A stretch of DNA of 64,000 bases. It comes from Carposina sasakii. Its lineage: Eukaryota; Arthropoda; Insecta; Lepidoptera; Carposinidae. The notes under the pieces are model-generated. The model searched no databases and was not told the origin of the DNA. It saw only the letters and a program-made list of their open reading frames with translations. The stretch covers positions 1,116,001 to 1,180,000 of the forward strand of contig CP053167.1 of assembly GCA_014607495.2 (NCBI GenBank). Reading direction: 5' to 3'. The position numbers were made by a program, and so were the translations under genes. Shown in pieces: positions 21,430-31,931 of the stretch. The stretch's first letter is position 1; each line of letters opens with the position of its first letter.

Positions 21430-22290
21430 AGATACAGTTAGAAGTACAATTAACTATAGTTAGAGGTGCGGTTAACTACGATTAGAAGTGCAGTTAACTA
21501 ATATAGTAAAAGTTTTTAGTTAACTATACAGTTAAGAGTTATACTAACAATACAGCTTAGAGTTGCAGTTAACTATACATTTTAGAGTTGCAGTTAACTA
21601 TACATTTTAGAGTTGCAGTTAACTATACATTTTAGAGTTGCAGTTAACTATACATTTTAGAGTTGCAGTTAACTATACATTTTAGAGTTGCAGTTAACTA
21701 TACATTTTAGAGTTGCAGTTAACTATACATTTTAGAGTTGCAGTTAACTATACATTTTAGAGTTGCAGTTAACTATACATTTTAGAGTTGCAGTTAACCA
21801 AACAGTTTAGAGATGCAGTTAACCATACAGTTTAGAGATGCAGTTAACCATACAGTTTAGAGTTGAAGTTAACTATACAATTTAGGGTTGTAGTAACTAT
21901 ACAGTTTGGAGTTGCAGTTAACTTTACAGTTTAGAGATGCAGTTATCTACACAGTTTAGACTTGCAGTTAATTATAGAGTTCAAAGTTGCAGTTATTTAT
22001 ATAGTTTAGAGATACAGTTAACTACACAGTTAACTATACAGTTTAGAGATGCAAGTAACTATACCGTTTAGAGATGCAGTTATCTACACAGTTTAGACTT
22101 GCAGTTAATTATAGAGTTCAAAGTTGCAGTTATTTATATAGTTTAGAGATACAGTTAACTACACAGTTAACTATACAGTTTAAGGATGCAATTAAGTACA
22201 TAGTTTAAGGATACAGTTAACAATACAGTCTAGAGATGCAGGTAAACTTAACTATACAGTATAAGATGCAGATAACTGTACAGTTTATAC
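21430..22290 (+). repeat. 25-bp satellite array inside the LTR element
   Basis: The core at 21,559-21,800 contains ten almost identical 25-bp units (GAGTTGCAGTTAACTATACA plus ATTTT spacer), starting every 25 bp from 21,560 to 21,785. Diverged units follow to about 22,290 (CAGTTTAGAGATGCAGTTAA variants). A ~111-bp block starting AGATGCAGTTATCTACACAG occurs twice, at about 21,935 and 22,072, a higher-order duplication with 137-bp period. Fainter GCAGTTTAACAATGC-type units extend the array to about 21,110 and 22,700. Confidence 0.9.
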
Positions 22291-22530
22291 AATTGAGTTT
22301 AAAGAATAAATCAATAAATAAATAAATTAAAAATAAATTTAAATAAATAAATAATTTAAAATAAATTTAAATAAATAAATTTAAATAAATGAACTTTAAA
22401 ACATTAAATGGTTACTTAAAATAAATTTAAGTAAATAAATAAATGTATAATAAACTTAAATAAATAAATAAATTTAAATACAAAATTTAAATAAAATAAA
22501 TATAAATAAAGATATAAAATAAATAAAATA
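22291..22530 (+). repeat. (AAAT)n-rich tract
   Basis: Irregular AATAAATAAATTTAAAT repeats with almost no G or C, directly after the satellite array. Confidence 0.85.
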
Positions 22531-22735
22531 AAGTTTAGCACTGTAACTTAGTGGTGCAGTTCAGAAATACAATTAAGCGATGTCCATTAGAAATATAAAG
22601 TAGTTAGCAATGCGGTTAAACAATGCAATGCATTTAAAGTTTACAGATTAGGAATACTGTTTAGAAAAGCAACCTAGCAACCTATAGACAGGTTAGCAAT
22701 ACTAATAAAACCCAGCAACGTATAGAAAGTTTATG

Positions 22736-22845
22736 AATACATACATATAACATACATATAATCACGCCTTTATCTCTTACGGGTAGGCAGAGCACCAAGG
22801 ACCGATAGAACCACATGGTGCCACTTCTGACCAATTTTGAATACA
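22736..22845 (-). mobile_element. SINE-E fragment inside the LTR element
   Basis: Minus-strand copy: the (CATA)n tail, ATATAATCACGCCTTTATCT, CGGGTAGGCAGAGCACCAAG, CCACATGGTGCCACTTCTGA. 'AAGTTTATGAATACA' occurs just before and just after it (about 22,727 and 22,848), consistent with a target duplication, so it retroposed into the satellite-bearing sequence. Confidence 0.8.
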
Positions 22846-23816
22846 AGTTTATGAATACAAGTTCACAAAATCAGTTTAACAATCCAGATGAGCCAGGCAG
22901 TTTAAGAATATGTTTGAATCACAACGGTTAGCAATAAATACAGTTTAGTAATATGGTTCAATAATCCAATTTTACAATGAAATGTAACAGTGTAGACCTG
23001 AACTGTAACTTAGTAGTTAAATTAATATTCATATTACAGTATAGAAATACTTTGCGATGATAGATATAATACAACAGGAAGTTAACATAATAATGCTAAC
23101 ATAATAGCATAATAAATATAAATAAAACATCGTGAAATATTTAGCAAATTTAATGTGCCTCTGCAAAAGTCTGGTGCAGTTTCAATAAAATAAACCAGTT
23201 CGACTAATGTAGATCACTTAGAATAATAACGTACCATATGAGAAGTAGGTACCTACGGTTCATGGTGTTAACAAGTCGTAGATACTGCTAGTAAGAAAAT
23301 TTTTATTAAGGTTATTCAATTGAGTTCTAGATTTCTAATATTAGTTCAATGTGAAGCTAGTAAAATTTATAAAATAATTAGGAAAAATTACGGGGAATGT
23401 TAAAACTTACTGGTTTAAGGCTATGTTTGAGGAAAGTATATTACACAATGATATGAATAGTGCCTAGAACTAAGTAAAGTCTATCACTGAGCTTTAACTG
23501 AAACCTGTAGAACTTGTCTTGATGTTGTATATGTGACTTAGTCTCTGTGACATAACCCACATTGTGATGTATTCAATCTATGTCTCCTAAACAAGAATCT
23601 ACTCCTACTTAAGAAATGGAAACACCTTAGAGTTTTCGACCTTGTTCCAGCTATTCTCCTCTATGCTTGTACCGAAAATAATAATATTAAGTGTCTTTGT
23701 GACGTATGATCTATATGACGATGTTGTGTCTGAATTATCCATAGAAAAAAGGAATGAATTATCTACCTATTTATTGCAATTATTATACTTCTAGTTAGGT
23801 ACAAAAAGGGGAAATC

Positions 23817-23882
23817 GTCATCGTTTTCAGCCAATTGCAGTCCACTGCGGGATGTACGCCTCCACCAGAGCACGTCACACTA
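23817..23882 (-). mobile_element. SINE-1 scrap inside the LTR element
   Basis: CATCGTTTTCAGCCAATTGC, AGTCCACTGCGGGATGTACG, CCTCCACCAGAGCACGTCAC: only the tail-side ~65 bp, with several substitutions. It is clearly older than the matching LTRs around it. Confidence 0.7.
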
Positions 23883-24426
23883 CTTGATCTCCCATTTTGT
23901 CGTCAAATCACTGCCAGCCCCATTCTTTAAGTCATCAGTCTATCTGGCTGGAGCGCGTGTAACGCTACGCTTACCGATGATATAAAAAAATAAGGGGAAT
24001 AGAATAAACAAAACAATAAAATAATTTCAGTGTAGGATAATAACTTAAATATTATACATAGGTACTTTTACAAGCTTCAGAAAGTTAATTACAATGAACT
24101 TATAAGCCCCAAATAGCCAACTTGTGTCCAAAAAAAATGTACCATGTGAACCCTCCAAACTTAAGCGATTCGTTCGCCCACTATAATTGATCAGCTACTA
24201 CTTCTCTACTTGGAATGCATGATTATAATAATTGACTCTACAAATAAGTAGATAAATAAATACTTTTAGTACACACAGTTAAAAATGAAATAAGACTTAA
24301 GTACCCGAATCAAAACGAAAGAATCGCATACCTACCCGTTTGCAAAAGATGAAGACAAAGAATAATGCAGTTTACTGTCAGGTCTGCCATTATAACGACA
24401 GTGTGCTTCCATAATTATTATAACGT

Positions 24427-24720
24427 TGTCTATGTGACGCTGTCTATGTGACCCTGTCTATGTGACGCTCGCTGTCTATGTGACGCTGTCTATGTGACGC
24501 TGTCTATGTGACGCTGTCTATGTGACCCTGTCTAGGTGACGCTGTCTATGTGACCCTGTCTATGTGATGCTGTCTATGTGACACTGTCTATGTGACGCTG
24601 TCTATATGACGCTGTCTATGTGACACTATCCATATGACGCTGTTTATGTGACACTGTCCATATGCCGCTGTCTATGTGACACTGTCCATATGACGCTGTC
24701 TATGTGACACTGTCTATGTG
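24427..24720 (+). repeat. 14-bp minisatellite inside the LTR element
   Basis: About 21 units of TGTCTATGTGACGC with variants (ACCC, ACAC, CCATATGACGC). One unit has a 4-bp insertion (GCTCGCTGTC, about 24,468). It lies 135 bp upstream of the 3' LTR. The purine/pyrimidine-mixed unit is not a polypurine tract. Confidence 0.9.
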
Positions 24721-24842
24721 ATTTAATGTTCTTTTTTTGTGTGATATTATACTTATTGGGAACAGCTGAAATCTGCGTGAATTTTATTTTACAGATCCTC
24801 CTCCAACCCACTAAGAGTGAGCGCCGTGGGACACGGCTTATG

Positions 24843-24855
24843 CAGGATGGCCGAG
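24843..24855 (+). other. tRNA-Leu-like 13-mer abutting the 3' LTR
   Basis: CAGGATGGCCGAG directly precedes the 3' LTR. With the LTR's first TG it matches the 5' part of a eukaryotic tRNA-Leu as recalled (GTCAGGATGGCCGAGTGG). It sits where a polypurine tract should be. It may be chance or the real plus-strand priming region. Confidence 0.35.
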
Positions 24856-25297
24856 TGTTACAGTTTACAGTCAGCACCACATCATACATATGAATATATA
24901 GCGTACCTTATAATATTAATAATTATTATTATATAAAGTCAATTGATTAAAGGCTATATTTTATAAAAGTAGCTATTATGACTCCTGCAATATTGTTCTG
25001 GGAGGTTGCGATGGTTGTATAAATAGCAGGGTAGAAACTAAATGGTGTCACTTTATTCTTGACTGTTGAGTTTGTAAGACGTTACTCTGCTCGATCTCTG
25101 TTCTATTTAAAAACATTGCAACGATAAAATCTATTTACGGCGAATCGGGTTTCTTGCTGCTTCTTTCCCCGAATGTTATATCGCCTGAAGCAGCTTTAAC
25201 TGTATAAGTGATAAATAAATAGTTCTACATAGCAACTGCGATGTTTGACTCCGCATCCTGAATATACTGCTGCGCCAACGAGTAATCATCGGTGACA
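24856..25297 (+). repeat. 3' long terminal repeat
   Basis: Same length as and, by eye, the same sequence as the 5' LTR, including the TATAAATAG box and AATAAA signal. Followed by the TGTA target duplication. Confidence 0.9.
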
Positions 25298-25301
25298 TGT
25301 A

Positions 25302-26494
25302 TTTACTATTTATCTACCGTAAGCAAGTTCTCGGTTTCGTCATAGGATACTCGTAGCTCCTGCATCATCAGTACATACAGACCCTTTTAAAAATTAAAAA
25401 AGGTTTAACGATAAACATTATGGTGTTAAACCCCATTGACATACTTTGCGGCACTCCCAAGGTTTTATCTTCAGGTAAACAATTTTATCCAAACCGTTAC
25501 ATACACGTTATTGGTTGAGTTATCGTTTATCAATAACGTTATCTTGCGTGCGTTTGCGAAATTTTATGGATTTTTGTATGAAGCTTCTAATGGAATTTTT
25601 TAATGCACTGTATTTTATATGCTTATCTCCTCTTGAAGTTATATTTATACGAGTAAATACTACCTACTTTAAAACTATTGATGATATTTTTGTTCGATTG
25701 AATTGAACCCTGCATTCTGCGGCCTGGTAACTAGTTGGTTTTTTTCAATAGAATCTCACATATAACTTGTTAGAACTAATTTAGGTAACCTACTAATACC
25801 TATTTACATTGACTTCAACCAAATGAAAAATACCTACCTTAACTACATTATATTTTAACGAACAATCTCCAACTTTTGAAGAGAAATAACAATTTAAAAA
25901 AATATGTTTGAGACAATGCCTGCGGACTTAAAGATGAATGATTAATATAATAATTTATATCTAAAGTCAGCATGTCGGCAATTAGCAGACTTTGACCTAG
26001 ATAAGCGATTAGGCAAATTTAATTCACCAACTGCCGTTTTCAAAGTCGATAACTTAATACAGAACTCTCGGATTTCGTCCAAAATTTCAGAACGGCTGAA
26101 AATTATCACTCGATTCAAAAGTTACAGGCATTTTACTTGTAAAACTGATGAATGGCTTTATTCTGAATCTTTTGAATAAAGCTTTGTGATAATTTTCTGG
26201 CGTCTACTGAAATGTTTTACTTTTTGCTTGAGTCTGTCGCTCACAGTTAGGTAGGTACAATAAGCATTAATTTCTGAAGCACTAAATTCTGAATAAGAAT
26301 TTCCTAGCTTCTGCCGTATAAAGGCTCGTTTAATTAGTAAATAAAGCGTGAAGAGGTAACAAACAAACTTACTCTCGCTAATTAGTTAAATACTAAGCGT
26401 AGTAGGTACCTATCTTCATACTTCACATTCTGTATTAATAGTATAGTTTTAATACTTTATAGTCGCTTGTTACCTAACGGGCGGGGCCTTCCTC
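25302..26494. other. Unassigned AT-rich stretch
   Basis: No repeat family or coding signal, except that 26,425-26,485 (TTCACATTCTGTATTAATAG, TATAGTCGCTTGTTACCTAA) resembles 46,205-46,262. The shared part ends where MITE-I is inserted here and absent there, so this may be an older repeat carrying the MITE. Confidence 0.45.
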
Positions 26495-26679
26495 GCCTCC
26501 TGATTACGTAAAAGCAATAGCAAAGCCGAAGCAAAGCGATAGCGAAAGCGATAGCGAAAATTGTACAATAATAGTTCCTTTGAAATTCATTTTACGTAAT
26601 ACGAATTTGACAAGCAATCAGCGATTTTTGTACAATTTTCGCTAATGCTTTGCTTTTGCTGGTTAGCTAATAAGGGGCC
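26495..26679. mobile_element. MITE-I copy 2 (inverted)
   Basis: Reverse complement of 6567-6762: GCCTCCTGATTACGTAAAAG at the left, TTAGCTAATAAGGGGCC at the right, with AAAGCGATAGCG repeated in tandem in the left arm and TGTACAATTTTCGCT in the right. Confidence 0.7.
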
Positions 26680-28379
26680 GGGATTTTTAATGCTTTTTTT
26701 TAGCATTTTCCCGATCGCCTCTGTTGATCCTGGCTTACAGTTACATGGCAATGAGTCGTGGGTCAATTCCGGATATATCGCATTTATGACATTAGTTCCA
26801 AGATGAATTTTTTGCTACATGTTAAGGGAAGCAAGGTAGGTGAACGATATTAGAATAATAATCGGAAAATTGTTGACATATATTCCAAATCTCCTCCCCT
26901 TATAGGCTTTTATTAAAACAAAACTTACCACCAACAAAGGCTTTAGCTTACGCCACGCTAATCCCGCTATCTGCGAATATCGTACAAAATTAACATATTA
27001 CGAAAATCTTACGGATTTAGCGGGTGTTAAACTGAGCCTTGTGAATTTACACTGGCTTGTAAATTTACATTGGTTTTTTTGATATACAAACATACATAAA
27101 AGTAGTTTATTGTAAAAAGAGATTTAATCTTTGTATTTTGAAAATAAAAAATGGGTATATTTCGTTCGGCTCTTAACAACTGACGTCAGTTCTGCGAATT
27201 ATCTCTCTACTAAGCTTTGGTGTTCTATAATAGCGGTGCCGTTATAAAGCGGTTGTAAAGGAACTTTTCACATGTCGGCACCGTAAAGACGCGTACCCTG
27301 CTCCGAGCAGTGGGTAAATATGGGCTGATTTATAATGATAATACCTAGTTACTAGGTACTGGGCCCTTTGAATTCTAGAAATCTTATGTACCTAACCTTT
27401 TTTAAATAAAAAGCCGTGTAAAAAAGGTATACTTACGTATACGATATTATTTATTTTTACGACAGTATTTTTTCAGCAGTTTAGCCTTGAAAGATAACGA
27501 CTGATACATGGAAAGTGCCCATTTAGAAGTTTCAGGGTCTAAACAAAATTAGAATCGTTTTCTGCTAACACATATGCCTAGGTTCTTAAATTTATCTTGC
27601 CCATAGTATCTTGTATAGCGTACAATAAGATAAGAAACTTGTTTCAGATATGATCTTGTAAAGTTATTGAAGAAATACGACCACTTGGTAACTAGCGTCG
27701 AACTTGCCAAGTTAGGGGAAAACCCTTTTTGATAATCGACGACACGATTTCGTCTAGACTAGGGGATACTTAACGGCAATTTGTTTGGAATGTCTTGCTA
27801 AGTTAGATCACTAGGCTTGAACAAAGTTTTTGTAATAACAGGAGCAAAGTTTTCGCTAAAAAATGGCGATTTGTTCCTAAAGCCCTAAAACGCTAACTTA
27901 CGCTTGATAGAGACCGTACAATTAACATATTATAAAATTGCAAATTAGCGAAGAAAGTACCTAAGTACTTAATATAAAAAATTACAATCGACATACCTAT
28001 AAGAAGTATGATTCTTACTTAGACAAGTAATATTACGTTTCACATAGTTAATCATATTGTCAGAAATTTCTGGCTCCAGACGCCTTTCTCTCTCTCTACT
28101 CTTGTTTTGCTCGCTTCTTGGTCGTCTCTTCTATCTTTTCAATATCGTGTCGTATGTCTAAAAGATACTTGTCTCATTCATTTGCTTTTTCAGCCAAATG
28201 GAAGTTTCTTCTATTCTGTACTCCAACGTACCACGGTATTTTAATGCCACAGGGTTTAATTAAACAATGGGGTGTTTGAATGCGGTTTTAATTTTAAACA
28301 TTGCATCTCACAATCTCTAATATTAATTTTAAACTCTTGAAGTAGATGGGAAGCTTATTAAGATAGGAAAGTCCATCCA
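26680..28379. other. Unassigned stretch
   Basis: No gene or shared repeat recognised. A (CT)n-like run lies at 28,085-28,102. Lepidopteran intron or intergenic DNA is the default reading. Confidence 0.45.
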
Positions 28380-28705
28380 TAGCTACGTTAAACATAGCGG
28401 CGACAGATGTGAATGATCAATAACAAGTTGCCAGCTCATCGCCTTAGAGTATGCCCGAGTTCCTTAGTCGACTCTTACGACATGCACGGAAGGAGATGCA
28501 GCTGCCTTAGCATGACCACGCATCGTGGATATCGTAGGTATCTTACGATATCGTATCGTCTCTATACAAAATTCAACATGGCGGCTATATTTATCGTATT
28601 TTGACAGGCTAATTAATGTCGATAAATCGGTTTATCATTTCGTATCGTGTTTCGCAGGTCATATTACTTGACTGATGTATTTTAGCGAAGCCCCGCATCA
28701 GCTCA
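28380..28705 (+). repeat. Family B repeat split by MITE-C
   Basis: The left part runs to GCACGGAAGGAGATGCAGCTG (28,504); the right part resumes CTGATGTATTTTAGCGAAGC, CCCGCATCAGC (about 28,673-28,700). Removing the insert restores the family sequence, which dates MITE-C as the younger event. Confidence 0.8.
28507..28664 (+). mobile_element. MITE-C copy 1
   Basis: About 158 bp with short terminal inverted repeats, TTAGCATGACC at one end and GGTCATATTA (GGTCATGCTAA in the other copy) at the opposite end. The interior has palindromic GATATCGTA/TACGATATC motifs. It inserted into family B; superfamily not recognised. Confidence 0.7.
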
Positions 28706-28754
28706 GCACATTCTAATTAGTTACTGTCACATTTATAATAGGTATTAGTGGATT

Positions 28755-29000
28755 GCCGTGTGGTGCCAGCAGAGTAGAATTCGTACCACGCCATGTCTGC
28801 CCGTGGGTATCGTACGAGGCGATTAAGGGTTTCCGGGAGGTGGGCAGCAGCGCCTCCCGTGTTGACAACATAGTCCAAAATACAAACTGCGGTCACCAAC
28901 CCGCCTGCCCAGCGTGGTGACTATGGGCAAATACCCCCCATGGCAGTCTTGTGGCGTGCCCTTGGGGAGGCCTACGTCCAGCAGTGGACTGCAATAGGCT
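28755..29000 (+). mobile_element. SINE-1, full length
   Basis: GCCGTGTGGTGCCAGCAGAG to GTGGACTGCAATAGGCT. The reverse strand carries an open frame similar to that in the 30.6-kb copy; this is a property of the SINE, not a gene. Confidence 0.85.
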
Positions 29001-29904
29001 TAGGTTATGTACACATTAATTTATCATACTTTCTAAAAAGCCCTTTTACAAAATTAAAGCTACCTTCCAACATTAAACCTACAAAAGTATAAAATTATGT
29101 TCAAAACGTAAAAAAAACAATTAAAAGTTGGCGTGACATAATTTCACAAAACATATAATATTCTATTGCCATCCTATCTCACAAAGCCGCACAGGTCACA
29201 CGAATTTAAATCTAATGTGTTATCTGCTGAAGCTTTATAACAGGTCTTAAAGTTTATATGTCATTAAAGTCGAAATTTAGAAATGTCACACCTCCATTAA
29301 CATAAGGTTAGCGATATGTGTCGAGCATTACTATGTACAAACTTAAACGATTCGATGGCGAAAACTGGAACTACTTACCAACTTACTCACAAAGTTCTTA
29401 AAACAGCGACGTCAGCGCCAACATTAGCTATTCACACAAGTTTGCGTTACGTTAGTTCAGTAGGAACTGCTGATTTGGTGGCGAAAACTGGAAACTGCAT
29501 TAATCTAGTTCTTCCTTAGTATTAAACAAAGACGCTAGCGCCACCGCGACTTGTTAACAAGTACCTACACATTAAGTTCACGGCCACGTTTCGTGTTTTA
29601 TGCAGTAGTGCTGACGTGGAGTACTGTTTTTGTACCTAAAGGAAGAACAAAGAGGATGTGCGGCAAGCCATGTAGACTACGCAGCGCAGCATAAACGAAT
29701 CACTGGTTATCATTACAGACGGCATAAGCAACGGAGACTCCTTTCTATGAAAAAACGTTTTGTTGCTAAGTTACCTAGAACCTCATGTTACGCGCGTCAA
29801 ATGTGCTTTGCACTCAAAATACATTAATTACCTAGTTAATGTAACTTGTTTAGTTTTTTGTATGCTCGCTTTAAAGTAGGGACAGACGTGCTTATTACTA
29901 ACAT
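29001..29904. other. Unassigned stretch
   Basis: The 60-80-codon frames have no recognisable domain. 29,455-29,505 has GGTGGCGAAAACTGGAAACT, a near repeat of 29,352-29,372 (GATGGCGAAAACTGGAACTA), possibly a short local duplication. Confidence 0.4.
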
Positions 29905-30075
29905 AAAAGCATGCTTTTATTGAGCATTGTTCAGCATGAATTTGACGTTTACATGTGAAGTATTCTGGCGTAGTGGCAGGCCAAGATAAATATGGCGGAG
30001 GGACGATTTCGATAAGTTTCTGCCAGGCTGGATGAGTTGGAAAAGGCCTTTTTCCAGCAGTGGACATATATGGCT
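29905..30075 (+). mobile_element. LINE 3' end, decayed
   Basis: GAGTTGGAAAAGGCCTTTTT followed by CCAGCAGTGGACATATATGG reads ELEKAFFQQWT, the same C-terminal signature as the 52.1-kb LINE (LGEAYVQQWT). The upstream frame contains a stop. It may equally be a SINE tail from that family. Confidence 0.5.
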
Positions 30076-30085
30076 ACATATTATA

Positions 30086-30345
30086 CAGGGTGTAACAAAA
30101 AGGGTATGTTAAGCGAAAAGCTACGTAAATAGCCCACTGTAGAGAACCCATCCACAAAATTTGAGACTCGAAATGACATGTTTATTTTTCAAGATTGTAT
30201 GAAAACTCCTAAGATATTTAAAAATTCTCCATACTATCGGGAGAAATAAACATGTGATTTCGAGTCTCAAATTTTGCGGATAGGTTCTTTACAGTGGGCT
30301 ATTTATGTAGCTTTTCGCTTAACATACCCTTTTTGTTACACCCTG
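30086..30345. mobile_element. MITE-A copy 1, complete
   Basis: 260-bp element, TA-flanked, running CAGGGTGTAACAAAAAGGGT to ACCCTTTTTGTTACACCCTG. It is close to a full palindrome: each arm is about 110 bp (AAGCTACGTAAATAGCCCAC against GTGGGCTATTTATGTAGCTT). Tc1/mariner-type foldback MITE with no coding capacity. Confidence 0.9.
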
Positions 30346-30383
30346 TATAAGTGAGATATACTTATCTCAGTTATCTCTCTGCC

Positions 30384-30429
30384 ATCTCATGCTAGGTACG
30401 CGTGCTGGACCGCGAACCTAGCATGAGAT
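30384..30429. repeat. 14-bp perfect inverted repeat
   Basis: ATCTCATGCTAGGT at 30,384-30,397 pairs with ACCTAGCATGAGAT at 30,416-30,429 around an 18-base GC-rich loop. Significance unknown. Confidence 0.7.
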
Positions 30430-30628
30430 TATTAATCTACACAATTCCACATGGAAGAGCAGTTGTAGCTAAGAGCACGTAGCGCAGAAGATTTTTGAAA
30501 TAGCAAACGCGCTGTTTTATGCCACCTCCTCCCGTCTCCCTCCATGGTCAAGTTATTTCAGTATTCATAAAGACTGGATGCCGCTCGCTTTTCTAGTGGA
30601 AATAATTTTAAGTAATCATGGTACATCT

Positions 30629-30876
30629 GCCGCGTGGTGCCGGCAGAGTAGAATTCGTACCACCCCATGTCTGCCCGTGGGTATCGTACGAGGCGATTAA
30701 AGGTTTCCGGGAGGTGGGCAGCAGCGCCTCCCGTGTTGACAACATAGTCCAAAATACAAACTGCGGTCACCAACCCGCCTGCCCAGCGTGGTGACTATGG
30801 GCAAATACCCCCCCATGGGAGTCTTGTGGCGTGCCCTGGGGGAGGTCTACGTCCAGCAGTGGACTGCATTTGGCTG
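30629..30876 (+). mobile_element. SINE-1, full length
   Basis: GCCGCGTGGTGCCGGCAGAG to GTCCAGCAGTGGACTGCATT, TGGCTG. The GAT tail is lost. One of the best-preserved bodies; a good consensus seed together with 17.8 kb. Confidence 0.85.
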
Positions 30877-30954
30877 TGACAGAATGCGTTGAGCTGAATC
30901 ACACCATATTATGGTCAGTGCGGAATGCGTAATTTGTTTTGGAGGACAAGTCCC

Positions 30955-31045
30955 TGTGCTGATGCGGGGCTTTACTAGAATACATCAGAAAATGGATCTC
31001 CTACCGTGCATGTCGTAAAAGTCGACTAAGGAACTCGTCAATGAT
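30955..31045 (-). repeat. Family B repeat, 3' part
   Basis: CTGTGCTGATGCGGGGCTTT, ACTAGAATACATCAG, then CCGTGCATGTCGTAAAAGTC and GACTAAGGAACTCG. Confidence 0.65.
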
Positions 31046-31870
31046 CATTTTCACCTGTCCTTTCTAGTTACATTACTACCACTTGTAAAAAAAGCTTGTA
31101 AAATTAACAATAACGAGTACTTACTTGACATAATGGAATAATTAATCTGAAAATGCAAAAAATCCTTTCGGATCGGTTATTGGATTGGCTGCTAATGAAT
31201 TAACTGGAAGCAATTCGGTGAGATTGAGATGTCTCACTTTTAAACGTCAAATTCACAGAGCTATTAACAACTAGATAAACTAAGTGGATGTACCTACTTC
31301 GAATGTAAAAAGTAGACTTTAGAATTAGAATAGACACTCGTTCTCGAGCCTGGACTGAAGGAATTAGGGCTAATAGAAGTGGTTTGCAATCCCTTTTTAC
31401 ACACCAAGTAGAAACACTTGCCTTGTCTAGTTATTACTTAGCTCTGTGGATTTGACGTTTAAAAGTGAGACATCTCGCTCTCACCAAATTCATCATATCG
31501 GTGCTGGTATTCGGCATGGAATCCTGCAGTGCGATCGACCGTTGTTGATATAAGTATCTATGTGAGTAAGAAAGCTCCTAAATGTTTGTGTACTATATGG
31601 TTTCTCGATGTATGCCAGCCTACATAATACAAAACCTATCATCTATATCTATAACGTCTTTTAAAATTACATTAATTATAATTATATTATAACAGTATTG
31701 AATTGTATTTATTCTTATTGCTAGAAAAAATATTATTATAAATACACGCCTTTGTACATTTTTTGTGTCGTAAACTTTATTTGTGAAAACTTTACTGTGT
31801 ACAATAAAGAATAATATAATGGTCCACATTTGATCAGTTTTTCAGTAACTAACCTTAATAAATTTGTATT
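31046..31870. other. Unassigned stretch upstream of a candidate exon
   Basis: No shared repeat apart from a local near-repeat of 'TTTAAACGTCAAATTCACAGAG' at 31,236, matched inverted at 31,442-31,466. AT-rich from 31,620. No coding frame recognised. Confidence 0.4.
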
Positions 31871-31874
31871 TCAG

Positions 31875-31931
31875 GTACGTTCGAAGAGTTGGAAAACTCA
31901 GCCGTTTGCTGTCTCGGAATTTGGTTATAAA
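31875..31931 (+). other. Candidate 57-nt internal exon
   Basis: It is bounded by AATTTGTATTTCAG (acceptor, AG at 31,873-31,874) and AAA|GTAAGTTTTT (donor at 31,932), both close to consensus. The length is a multiple of three and two of three frames are open; frame 0 reads VRSKSWKTQPFAVSEFGYK. It is not in any repeat family seen here. If joined to the 4992 donor it has no upstream ATG in frame, so it would be leader sequence unless another exon intervenes. No protein family recognised. Confidence 0.35.

Larger units (their letters stand above)
19065..25297 (+). mobile_element. Non-autonomous LTR retrotransposon with satellite cargo
   Basis: Two 442-bp direct LTRs (19,065-19,506 and 24,856-25,297) show no differences by eye. 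Both run TG...CA, and TGTA flanks the element (19,061-19,064; 25,298-25,301). A primer-binding-site-like sequence follows the 5' LTR. The 5.35-kb interior has no gag, protease, reverse transcriptase, RNase H or integrase frame; the longest ORF is about 80 codons. It holds a 25-bp satellite array, AT-rich runs, two old SINE scraps and a 14-bp minisatellite. This matches a large retrotransposon derivative (LARD-like) that must borrow proteins from a related element. A 4-bp TGTA-type target suggests Ty3/Gypsy parentage (inference). No obvious polypurine tract precedes the 3' LTR. Confidence 0.85.

Noticed and set aside
21430..22290. Satellite array as a CRISPR or a coding repeat
   Set aside because: No spacers, and 25-bp units would shift frame every repeat with stops in all frames.
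24427..24720. CRISPR-like array
   Set aside because: 14-bp units are directly adjacent with no spacers, in a eukaryotic retrotransposon. It is a minisatellite.
17897..30773. Recurring 'protein' with TAVCILDYVVNTGGAAAHLPE in several open frames (near 18.0, 28.8 and 30.7 kb)
   Set aside because: Each frame is the antisense or sense reading of a SINE-1 body. The similarity reflects copies of one SINE, not a protein family.
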